Shown here piece after piece: positions 6,373-12,252 of a stretch of DNA of 12,252 nucleotides. Every line of letters begins with the position of its first letter. Position 1 is the first letter of the stretch. A program made the translations under genes and the position numbers. The DNA comes from Candidatus Omnitrophota bacterium (GTDB taxonomy: Bacteria > Omnitrophota > Gorgyraeia > JABMRN01), in the NCBI GenBank assembly GCA_013202515.1, contig JABMRN010000339.1, positions 1 to 12,252 on the forward strand, written 5' to 3'. The notes below the pieces were generated by a model. It was not told the DNA's origin and ran no database searches. It saw only the letters and a program-made list of their open reading frames with translations.

Positions 6373-8106
6373 ATGCTAAATAAAGAAATCGCTCTAATCT
6401 TTATCCGTATCGCAGATATCCTGGAGATAAAGGACGATAACCCTTTTCGCATACGGGCTTATAGAAAAGCTGCTCAGCAGATTGAAAGCCTCTCAGAGGA
6501 TGTTTCAGCGCTTCGTGATAAAAAAAAGCTGGAGGATATACCTGGTATAGGCAAAGATCTATCGAAAAAGATAGAGGAGTATATACGAACAAGAAAAATA
6601 AATTTCTATGAAAAGTTAAAGAAACAGACTCCAAAAGGCGTGCTTGAATTTATAGAAATACCGGGCGTAGGTCCAAAGACTGCCAAGGTACTTTATAAAG
6701 ACCTCAAAATCAGAAATCTTGAAGACCTTCAGATACGTGCAAAGGCTGGGAAGATAAAAAATATTCCGGGGCTTAAGGAAAAAACTATAAACAATATACT
6801 TCAAGGTATTGATTTTTTAAAACAGTCTCGGGGCCGTATTCCGCTTCACATTGCTATAGGCATATCTAGCGAAATCATCTCTAAGTTAAAAAAAGTAAAG
6901 AATATTAAAAGAATAGAGGCCGCAGGCAGTCTTAGGCGGTCTAGGGAGACAGTGAGGGATATAGATATTGTGGCCTCATCAAAAAACCCTAAGAAGATAA
7001 TGGCTGAATTTGTGAAGGTACCTAAGGCTGAGGATGTCGTAGCCCATGGATTAACCAAGTCCAGCATAAGAACCCACGGTAATGTCCAGGTAGATTTAAG
7101 GGTTGTGGGTGATGATTCTTATGGAGCGGCCCTGGCATATCTTACAGGCTCAAAGGCGCACAATGTTAGGCTGAGAGAAATAGCTGTAAGGAAGGGTTTA
7201 AAGATAAACGAATACGGTGTGTATAAAGTTAAAGGCAAAGCCAGGGCATCCGGAATGAGGATTGCCGGAAAAAACGAAAAAGAGATTTATGAATCTTTAA
7301 ATCTTTCTTACGTTCCCCCCGAGATGCGAGAAGACAGAGGAGAGATAGAAGCAGCAGGGAAAAAAACTCTTCCGAAATTAATAGAAATAACAGATATAAA
7401 AGCAGATCTTCATATGCATTCTGAGGCAAGCGACGGAATTCTGAGCCTTGAAGAGATTGCTGAAATCTCAAAGAAAAAGGGATATGAATATATAGTAATT
7501 ACCGACCATTCGAAAACACTAGGGGTTGCGGGCGGCTTAAGCAAAAAAGATCTTTTTAGGCAGATGAAGCAGATAGACATGATTAATAAGAAAATGAAGG
7601 GTTTAAGGATATTGAAAGGCACTGAGGTTGAAATACTCGGTGACGGTAGGCTGGATTATTCCGATGCAGTATTAAAAGAACTGGATTTCGTGATAGCCGC
7701 AGTGCACTCGGGTTTTAAACAACCAGAAAACGTGCTTACAGAGAGAATCATGCGGGCAATGGAGAATAAAAACGTGTCCATGATTGCACATCCAACAGGA
7801 AGGCTTATGGGTGTCAGAGACGCCTATGAAATTAATATGGAAAAAATACTTAAGTGTGCTAGGGATGCGAAGACGACACTTGAGATAAACTCCTATCCCG
7901 ACAGGCTTGATTTAAACGATATAAACACTAAGGCTGCAAAGGAGGCGGGGGTCACGATTGGAATAGGTACCGATTCCCATACCAGAGAGCAGTTTGATAA
8001 TATGGCCTTCGGCATAAGTGTCGCGCGACGGGGATGGCTTGAAAAGAAAGATGTATTAAATACCTTAAACCTCGAAGATTTCCTCCGGAAGATCAAGAAG
8101 ACCTGA
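6373..8106 (+). CDS. polX: DNA polymerase X with PHP 3'-5' exonuclease domain
   Basis: The protein has 577 residues, the normal length for bacterial PolX, a repair enzyme that fills short gaps and trims 3' ends. The N-terminal 8-kDa-like region carries helix-hairpin-helix motifs (IPGIGKDL, IPGVGPKT, IPGLKEKT). The nucleotidyltransferase core has Gly185-Ser186, the metal-binding pair Asp196 and Asp198 (DID), and a third aspartate, Asp241, in VDLRV. Next comes LTGSKAHNVRLRE, typical of the thumb region. The C-terminal PHP domain has DLHMH (His347, His349), TDH (Asp378, His379), GTE (Glu418), His445, AHP (His473) and GTDSH (Asp534, His536), so its metal sites look complete. Both activities should be intact. 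The start lies 4 nt after the TauE/SafE stop with a poor Shine-Dalgarno sequence, consistent with translational coupling. There is no other repair gene nearby. Confidence 0.96.
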   Translation: MLNKEIALIFIRIADILEIKDDNPFRIRAYRKAAQQIESLSEDVSALRDKKKLEDIPGIGKDLSKKIEEYIRTRKINFYEKLKKQTPKGVLEFIEIPGVGPKTAKVLYKDLKIRNLEDLQIRAKAGKIKNIPGLKEKTINNILQGIDFLKQSRGRIPLHIAIGISSEIISKLKKVKNIKRIEAAGSLRRSRETVRDIDIVASSKNPKKIMAEFVKVPKAEDVVAHGLTKSSIRTHGNVQVDLRVVGDDSYGAALAYLTGSKAHNVRLREIAVRKGLKINEYGVYKVKGKARASGMRIAGKNEKEIYESLNLSYVPPEMREDRGEIEAAGKKTLPKLIEITDIKADLHMHSEASDGILSLEEIAEISKKKGYEYIVITDHSKTLGVAGGLSKKDLFRQMKQIDMINKKMKGLRILKGTEVEILGDGRLDYSDAVLKELDFVIAAVHSGFKQPENVLTERIMRAMENKNVSMIAHPTGRLMGVRDAYEINMEKILKCARDAKTTLEINSYPDRLDLNDINTKAAKEAGVTIGIGTDSHTREQFDNMAFGISVARRGWLEKKDVLNTLNLEDFLRKIKKT

Positions 8107-8115
8107 AAATATGCC

Positions 8116-8143
8116 TTGCACTTATAGCTAATGATATTATAAT
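8116..8143 (+). promoter_or_regulatory. Sigma70-type promoter giving a near-leaderless message
   Basis: A TTGCAC -35 box (8116-8121) and a perfect TATAAT -10 box (8138-8143) are spaced by 16 bp. Transcription would be expected to begin near 8150, about 5 nt before the ATG at 8155. It probably drives the run of genes that extends to the right edge of the window, since no later promoter or terminator is evident. Confidence 0.7.
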
Positions 8144-8154
8144 GATTATAAGAT

Positions 8155-8460
8155 ATGAACAAGAGCTTTTATATGAGAGTATGGCAGGATTTGGATCTTG
8201 CCGAGGTCAAAAAACACCTTCTTATTTGTGGTGATCCCTCGGGAGATTGTGCCAATTGTAGAGAAGTAGGCATAAATATTCAAAACGCTAAATCTTGCCC
8301 CACAGGTAAGACCGAATTCAAATACATGGCAACGCGGGTTACAGGAAGCACCTCTCAGGCCAAAAGACTTAAGGCAAAACGCCCCGATTTGATTGCTATT
8401 GATTTTTCTGATTTTAAGGATGCTAAGACCAGAAGCGAGGCACACAAATTTTTACGGTGA
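8155..8460 (+). CDS. Small four-cysteine protein, possible metal binder
   Basis: This 101-aa protein matches no family I recognise. It contains Cys25, Cys32, Cys35 and Cys48, spaced C-x6-C-x2-C-x12-C, in a glycine/aspartate-rich segment followed by TEFKYMATR. The CxxC pair and the CP at Cys48 look like a degenerate zinc ribbon, so metal or Fe-S binding is plausible but unproven. The C-terminal half is basic (QAKRLKAKRPD), then ends in a short acidic helix. There is no signal peptide or membrane segment, so it is probably cytosolic. Position 8155 lies about 5 nt from the predicted transcription start, with no room for a Shine-Dalgarno sequence. An in-frame ATG at 8173 has AAGAG 8 nt upstream and would give 95 aa. 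The protease gene begins 1 nt after its stop. Confidence 0.75.
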   Translation: MNKSFYMRVWQDLDLAEVKKHLLICGDPSGDCANCREVGINIQNAKSCPTGKTEFKYMATRVTGSTSQAKRLKAKRPDLIAIDFSDFKDAKTRSEAHKFLR

Positions 8461-8461
8461 T

Positions 8462-9271
8462 ATGTTGAAAATTAGGCTTATACATATATTAGTCTTCATA
8501 GCGCTTCTACCTTTCCTCATGGGTTTTTTTAGGAAAACCTTCAATGTAGCCACAAAAAAGGATGATCTGATCCTTATTTCCACTGAACGGGAAAAGAATA
8601 TAGGTGCTGCAGTTGCCAAGCAAGTAGAAAAGCAATTTAAGGATGTTGATGATCCTTTAATACAACTACGCGTTGAAAATATAGGGGAAAAGCTATCCGT
8701 TAGCTGCGAAAGAAAGGATCTTATCTATAGGTTTAAGGTCCTCAAGGCAGAGAAGGAAGACAATTATAATGCATTTGCGCTTCCCGGCGGTTATGTCTAT
8801 ATATTCGATGCCCTCGTGAATAAATTAAACAATGATGATGAAATAGCGGCGATTCTTGCCCATGAGCTAGGGCACATAACTGCCAAGCATAGCATTAAAA
8901 GAATGCAGAGTGCTATGGGCATGAATGCCCTTATGCTTTTGGGAGCCGGTATGCAAACCGATGGGAGGACATTTGCCAAAATGAGTGATGCGCTTACCGA
9001 GCTTATGATGTCATATTCTCGCGAGGCCGAAATCGAAGCTGACGTAATCTCCGTAAGGTACATAAAAAATGCCGGCTATAATTCTGAGGCTGTAATAGAG
9101 GTCCTTAAGATGCTTAAGAAGTTGAGGAAAAAAGGACCGGTAAGAAGATATATGCATTATAGGACCCATCCCTATCTTTCCGAAAGGCTCGCAAGGACGA
9201 GGACAGAGATTGATGGCGAGATGAGTTTTGACAGCTTTATAAATCTTCCCAAGGAGAAAGAAGATTTTTAG
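8462..9271 (+). CDS. M48-family metalloprotease, BepA/LoiP-like
   Basis: The protein has 269 residues, typical of single-domain M48 peptidases involved in envelope quality control. A hydrophobic segment (about 5-23) after Lys3 and Arg5 is a signal peptide or membrane anchor; it has no lipobox cysteine. The zinc site is HELGH (His134, Glu135, His138), and the third ligand is Glu190 in SREAEIEAD, with Asp194 in the usual place. The motif NAFALPGGYVYIFDAL before the active site is typical of the BepA/LoiP (YfgC/YggG) subgroup. There is no TPR domain after the protease, unlike BepA. Expected location is the periplasm. The start is ATG 8462, 1 nt after the stop of the previous gene, with only a weak GGTGA nearby, so translational coupling is likely. 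Opening the frame further upstream would overlap the previous gene by about 70 nt for no gain. Confidence 0.92.
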   Translation: MLKIRLIHILVFIALLPFLMGFFRKTFNVATKKDDLILISTEREKNIGAAVAKQVEKQFKDVDDPLIQLRVENIGEKLSVSCERKDLIYRFKVLKAEKEDNYNAFALPGGYVYIFDALVNKLNNDDEIAAILAHELGHITAKHSIKRMQSAMGMNALMLLGAGMQTDGRTFAKMSDALTELMMSYSREAEIEADVISVRYIKNAGYNSEAVIEVLKMLKKLRKKGPVRRYMHYRTHPYLSERLARTRTEIDGEMSFDSFINLPKEKEDF

Positions 9272-9283
9272 GAGGGAAATAAA

Positions 9284-9697
9284 ATGGACGAGAAGACAAA
9301 AGAAAAAATAGACATACTGCTTGTAGATGACGAGAAGGATTTTGTAGATGCCGTGAGGTCCCTTCTTGAAGAAAGGGGTTTTAACGTAAGATCCGCCAAT
9401 GATGGCGTAAGGGCGCTTGAAATGGTAACTGAAAATACGCCAGACCTTATACTGCTTGATATAGTAATGCCAAAAATGGATGGCATAGCCTTTTTAAAGA
9501 AATTAAAAGCACAGGAGAAAACAAGCAAGATTCCCGTGATTATGCTTACTGTAAGGGACGGCCAGGCGAATAGGAACATTGGCCTTGAGGCAGGCGCTTA
9601 TGAATACATATCCAAACCTTATGATTCAATTGCCCTCCTCAGACAGGTGAGAAACATTTTAGAGAAAACAGGAAAACTAAAAAGGAGCGTGTCTTAA
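9284..9697 (+). CDS. Receiver-only response regulator
   Basis: The protein has 137 residues and is a single receiver domain with a short N-terminal charged tail and a basic C-terminal tail (KTGKLKRS). Key residues are Asp15-Asp16, phospho-acceptor Asp59 in LLDIVMPKMDG, Thr89 and Lys111 in SKP. It is therefore fully competent for phosphorylation but has no DNA-binding or enzymatic output. It is more canonical than the receiver at 5514, whose loop after the phospho-acceptor lacks the MPxMDG pattern. A strong Shine-Dalgarno sequence (AGGAGGG, 9270-9276) overlaps the stop codon of the protease gene. The anti-sigma-like gene starts 2 nt after its stop, which suggests coupled expression and perhaps a shared pathway. 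No kinase is encoded nearby. Confidence 0.93.
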   Translation: MDEKTKEKIDILLVDDEKDFVDAVRSLLEERGFNVRSANDGVRALEMVTENTPDLILLDIVMPKMDGIAFLKKLKAQEKTSKIPVIMLTVRDGQANRNIGLEAGAYEYISKPYDSIALLRQVRNILEKTGKLKRSVS

Positions 9698-9699
9698 CT

Positions 9700-10227
9700 A
9701 TGGAATGTCATCAAATGGATAATTTGATCAAGTCTTACACGGAGGGGTCTTTGAGCGATGAGCGCACACACATCGTTGAAAGTCACCTGAATAGCTGCCC
9801 TAATTGCAAAGCAATGGCTAAAAAACAACAAAAGAGCCGTATTGCAGCGATGATATCCATTGTTGTAGCCTTATTATGCGTGTCCTCACTGCTTATATTT
9901 GGATTGATGGCTATGAGGGGTAGTTTTTCTAGAACTGGGGAGAGAATTGTTATCTCCAACATAATAATAGAGATCTTTTCCAAAGATCCTACAGGAGATT
10001 TGACGATAGTCAGGGATATCTCCAAACGTTATGATGGTATGATCGTTGGAGAGGATCCTCTTTCAATTAGGTTGAAGAAAGGCCGAGTTAACAGCTTTAT
10101 AAGCAGTATGGACAAAATTCTGGTTTTTCCCCGTGGAACTTCAGAAAAAGTGGAAGATTTTGTTGGGCCGCTTATGGAAAACGATGAAGTAATTGTGAAG
10201 GTTAAGTTTATTTCTGAAAATAACTAA
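9700..10227 (+). CDS. Orphan zinc-finger anti-sigma-like membrane protein
   Basis: The protein has 175 residues. The N-terminal 36 residues match a ZAS/zf-HC2 domain: Cys3-His4 at the start and HLNSCPNC with His29, Cys33 and Cys36 (H-x3-C-x2-C). Such domains bind zinc and hold ECF sigma factors in class I anti-sigma factors. One transmembrane helix follows (about 48-72), then an extracytoplasmic domain of about 100 residues that may be a shortened relative of the DUF4349-type domain; this is a weak, by-eye resemblance. The expected topology is zinc finger inside, sensor domain outside. No ECF sigma gene lies on either side, which is unusual because these are normally paired. AAGGAG (9682-9687) lies 12 nt before the ATG, inside the receiver gene. 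Some zf-HC2 membrane proteins do not control sigma factors, so the functional label is tentative. Confidence 0.83.
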   Translation: MECHQMDNLIKSYTEGSLSDERTHIVESHLNSCPNCKAMAKKQQKSRIAAMISIVVALLCVSSLLIFGLMAMRGSFSRTGERIVISNIIIEIFSKDPTGDLTIVRDISKRYDGMIVGEDPLSIRLKKGRVNSFISSMDKILVFPRGTSEKVEDFVGPLMENDEVIVKVKFISENN

Positions 10228-10254
10228 AAGATTAGAAGGAGTTACACAAGACAG

Positions 10255-10416
10255 ATGAAGATAAATATTAAATACATAAAAGAAAAGGATCTTTTTGAAA
10301 TGCAGGTGGTGGAGCCTCATCTTCGGGCCCATTTTCTTCTCACAAGAGATCATCTTAATAAATTGCGCGGAACCTTGGAACGCGCACTGCTAGATAGTAA
10401 GGGAAAACAGAAGTAA
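10255..10416 (+). CDS. Small basic protein of 53 aa, unknown
   Basis: A short frame runs from ATG 10255 to TAA 10414-10416 and fills a gap that would otherwise be about 200 nt in an otherwise tightly packed operon. AAGGAG (10236-10241) lies 13 nt before the ATG, somewhat far. The product begins MKINIKYIKEKDLFEM and ends in a basic KGKQK tail. The middle contains EPHLRAHFLLTRDHLNKLR and is probably helical. There is no signal peptide, transmembrane segment or cysteine. I recognise no family. The codon use matches its neighbours, and no competing frame is better, so it is probably real. Confidence 0.65.
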   Translation: MKINIKYIKEKDLFEMQVVEPHLRAHFLLTRDHLNKLRGTLERALLDSKGKQK

Positions 10417-10424
10417 GCCTTTTT

Positions 10425-10988
10425 ATGATAAAAGACATCATAAAGCAATCCAGAAGCTATAGAAGATTTGATGGGAATGTGAAAATCACAAGAGACACCC
10501 TTCAGAGTCTCGTTGATCTTGCACGGTTTTCTCCCTCCATGAGAAACCAACAGGCGTTGAAGTTTTTGTTATCTTGTGATAAGAAAACGAATAATTTGAT
10601 TTTTCCCACCCTTGCATGGGCAGGGGCGTTGAAAGACTGGCCCGGCCCCGGAGACGGAGAAAGGCCAAGTGCCTACATTGTTGTTGTTGGGGATACAAAG
10701 ATATCGCGCGATTTTGGTCCGGATTACGGCATAGTAGCCCAAAGCATTCTCCTGGGTGCTACGGAAATGGGATTAGGCGGATGCATGATAGGATCCATTA
10801 AGAAGGATGCGTTAAAGAAAAGTCTGTTGTTGGATGAACGATTTCAGATTCTCCTTGTTACAGCTTTGGGTAAGCCAAATGAACGCATTGTACTGGAGGA
10901 CATAAAAGAGGGTAATGTACGGTATTATCGCGATAAGGACAGCTGTCATCATGTACCTAAAAGAACACTCAAAGAACTCATTATTTAA
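10425..10988 (+). CDS. Nitroreductase-family FMN oxidoreductase
   Basis: The protein has 187 residues, typical of the shorter nitroreductase-like flavoproteins that bind FMN as dimers and reduce nitro, quinone or similar acceptors with NAD(P)H. The N-terminal RSYRRF (10-15) supplies the phosphate-binding arginines. SPSMRNQQ (36-43) includes the Asn of the FMN site, and GLGGCMIGS (116-124) is the second flavin-binding segment. The C-terminal RYYRDKDSCHHVPKR motif is common in the subgroup with one-domain subunits. The WPGPGDGERPSAY segment (72-84) replaces the longer substrate-covering loop of NfsA/NfsB-type enzymes. The start is ATG 10425, 8 nt after the 53-aa gene, with no clear Shine-Dalgarno sequence. 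The true substrate cannot be told from sequence; many such proteins have none known. Confidence 0.92.
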   Translation: MIKDIIKQSRSYRRFDGNVKITRDTLQSLVDLARFSPSMRNQQALKFLLSCDKKTNNLIFPTLAWAGALKDWPGPGDGERPSAYIVVVGDTKISRDFGPDYGIVAQSILLGATEMGLGGCMIGSIKKDALKKSLLLDERFQILLVTALGKPNERIVLEDIKEGNVRYYRDKDSCHHVPKRTLKELII

Positions 10989-10990
10989 AT

Positions 10991-11452
10991 ATGTCAAATA
11001 GAAAAATTTTAGTATCTGTTATCGGAGGACACAAAGCAGACGCCGATGCCTTAAAGGCAGCCGAACGCACAGGTGAAATTATTGCCGAAGAAAAGTGTGT
11101 GTTGGTATGCGGGGGGCTTACCGGCATTATGGAGGCCGTCTGTAAAGGCGCAAAGAATAAAAAAGGACTCACTGTAGGCATAATTCCTGGCGAGGACAAA
11201 AGGGATGCTAATCAGTACGTTGATGTCGCCATAGCTACGGGAATGGGTTTTTCTCGAAATACCCTGGTAGCCGGAACTGCGGATATAGTAGTTGCTTTGC
11301 CCGGAGAATACGGTACTTTATCGGAAATAGGCTTTGCACTTAACGCAAAAAAACCAGTTTACGGTTTTGATACATGGGATATAAAAGGGGTAAGGAAACT
11401 AAAATCTTACGAAGAATTAAGGGATGTTTTACGAAAAGCCAAGGGCGATTAA
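10991..11452 (+). CDS. LOG-like / TIGR00725-type nucleotide-binding protein
   Basis: The protein has 153 residues and belongs to the Rossmann-like LOG / 'possible lysine decarboxylase' superfamily, closest to the short TIGR00725-type members. Motifs are VIGGHKAD at the N-terminus, CGGLTGIMEAV (40-50), ATGMGFSRN and the catalytic-type loop PGEYGTLSE (104-112). In phosphoribohydrolases of this superfamily the loop reads PGGxGTxxE; here the second glycine is Glu106, while the final Glu112 is kept. The mid-protein Met47-Glu48 matches the second conserved element. Cytokinin-type nucleotide hydrolysis is known for LOG proper, but TIGR00725 members have no agreed substrate, so activity is uncertain. 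The gene starts 2 nt after the nitroreductase stop. Confidence 0.87.
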   Translation: MSNRKILVSVIGGHKADADALKAAERTGEIIAEEKCVLVCGGLTGIMEAVCKGAKNKKGLTVGIIPGEDKRDANQYVDVAIATGMGFSRNTLVAGTADIVVALPGEYGTLSEIGFALNAKKPVYGFDTWDIKGVRKLKSYEELRDVLRKAKGD

Positions 11453-11473
11453 TAGATTAATAAAGGAGATAAA

Positions 11474-12252
11474 ATGCAGAATGTAAATATTTTTGGTTTC
11501 CAAATTAAAGCGTGGGTGTGCGCTCTAGTTGTATTTTTAATTTGGGTTATTTTTTGGCTTCTTATTAAAAAGCTGGTTTATTGGAGGATGAAGAGATTCG
11601 CCAAAGCTACAACAACAAAGATAGATGATATTATTCTTCACTCGCTTGAAGTGCCATTAAATCTATTAATAGTTGCAAGCGGCGCTCTTTTAGTCCAACG
11701 CTTTTCTTTTTTTGCGGTAGAGGGCGATATGCTACAGTATTTAATAACGGTTTTTAAGATAACGATTATTATTGCTATGGTGATGTTTTTTGATAATCTT
11801 GCAAAGAATTCGATAAATACATATTCCGGTATAGTAGAAACACTTAAATCGTACGGTAGTGTAGCGCATGGATTTTTTAGGGTTATAATCTTTGGATTAG
11901 GCTTTCTTATGCTCCTTAGTTCCTGTGGGATAGCCATTACGCCGCTTATCGCATCTCTAGGCATTGGATCGCTTGCAATTGCTCTTTCGCTTCAACCGAG
12001 CTTGGAGAATTTATTTGCAGGTATTCAGATACTTTTTGATAAGCCCATACAAGTCGGACAATTTATTAAGCTTGATTCCGGAGAACAAGGGTATGTAGCA
12101 AAGGTGGGGTGGCGTTCTACGTGGATAAGGATGCTGCCAAATAATGTTGTTGTTATACCAAATATGCAAATAGTATCGAATAAGCTTGTGAATTACTATT
12201 ATCCTGAGCAGGAAATGGCAGTATTAGTTCAGGTAGGGGTTCATTACGATTC
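11474..12252 (+). CDS. MscS-family mechanosensitive channel, 3'-partial
   Basis: The frame runs from ATG 11474 to the right edge without a stop, giving 259 complete codons. AAGGAG (11463-11468) lies 5 nt before the ATG. Hydrophobic segments fall near 13-33, 58-80 and 90-108, followed by a pore-lining helix region (about 148-185). The sequence GITPLIASLGIGSLAIALSL at about 153-172 shows the small-residue and Gly/Ala pattern of MscS TM3. It continues into LENLFAGIQILFDKPIQVGQFI, the family hallmark, and the beta domain with AKVGWRSTWIR and NNVVVIPN. The rest of the beta and C-terminal domains lies beyond the window. The channel would release solutes when membrane tension rises after hypo-osmotic shock. 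The gene begins 21 nt after the LOG-like gene and is probably in the same transcript. Confidence 0.92.
   Translation, partial: MQNVNIFGFQIKAWVCALVVFLIWVIFWLLIKKLVYWRMKRFAKATTTKIDDIILHSLEVPLNLLIVASGALLVQRFSFFAVEGDMLQYLITVFKITIIIAMVMFFDNLAKNSINTYSGIVETLKSYGSVAHGFFRVIIFGLGFLMLLSSCGIAITPLIASLGIGSLAIALSLQPSLENLFAGIQILFDKPIQVGQFIKLDSGEQGYVAKVGWRSTWIRMLPNNVVVIPNMQIVSNKLVNYYYPEQEMAVLVQVGVHYD

Noticed and set aside
8393..8461. N-terminal extension of the M48 protease from ATG 8393
   Set aside because: It overlaps the end of the four-cysteine gene. The inner ATG 8462 gives a standard signal or anchor segment at the N-terminus.

Overview
The window suggests an AT-rich bacterium, probably from an uncultured lineage. 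The best guess, by inference only, is Candidatus Omnitrophota or a relative. The basis is recalled resemblance: a very large soluble protein carrying a TGGFHT motif, a glycine-zipper protein with a charged tail, and orphan receiver proteins. No rRNA or other marker gene is present to test this. All sixteen protein genes lie on the + strand and are tightly packed. The longest gap between genes is the 93 nt before position 6009, so no stretch of 300 bases lacks a gene. I saw no tRNA, rRNA, CRISPR array, insertion sequence or attachment site.

Layout. Positions 1-2466 hold the 3' part of a large unrecognised protein whose reading frame is open at the left edge. A near-consensus promoter follows (2480-2508), driving a secreted glycine-zipper protein and probably a small four-helix membrane protein (2530-3387). 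Next come a DJ-1/PfpI-family protein and a GlcD/D-lactate dehydrogenase-type flavoprotein that overlap by 4 nt, then a receiver-only response regulator and a likely terminator (3417-5981). Positions 6009-8106 carry a half-size TauE/SafE transporter and a bacterial PolX (polymerase X plus PHP exonuclease). A second clear promoter (8116-8143) sits only a few bases before a small four-cysteine protein. That gene begins a run that continues to the right edge: M48 metalloprotease, a second receiver-only protein, an orphan zinc-finger anti-sigma-like membrane protein, a 53-aa protein, a nitroreductase, a LOG-like/TIGR00725-type protein and a 3'-truncated MscS channel.

How the genes may work together. 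Most of the block looks like housekeeping and stress functions: aldehyde handling, DNA repair, envelope proteolysis and osmotic relief. The most suggestive pairing is the DJ-1 protein with the flavoprotein. If the first makes D-lactate or glycolate from methylglyoxal or glyoxal, the second could oxidise the product. The receiver/anti-sigma pair (9284-10227) also stands out, because neither a kinase nor a sigma factor is encoded nearby. I found no clear-cut new defence or mobile system.
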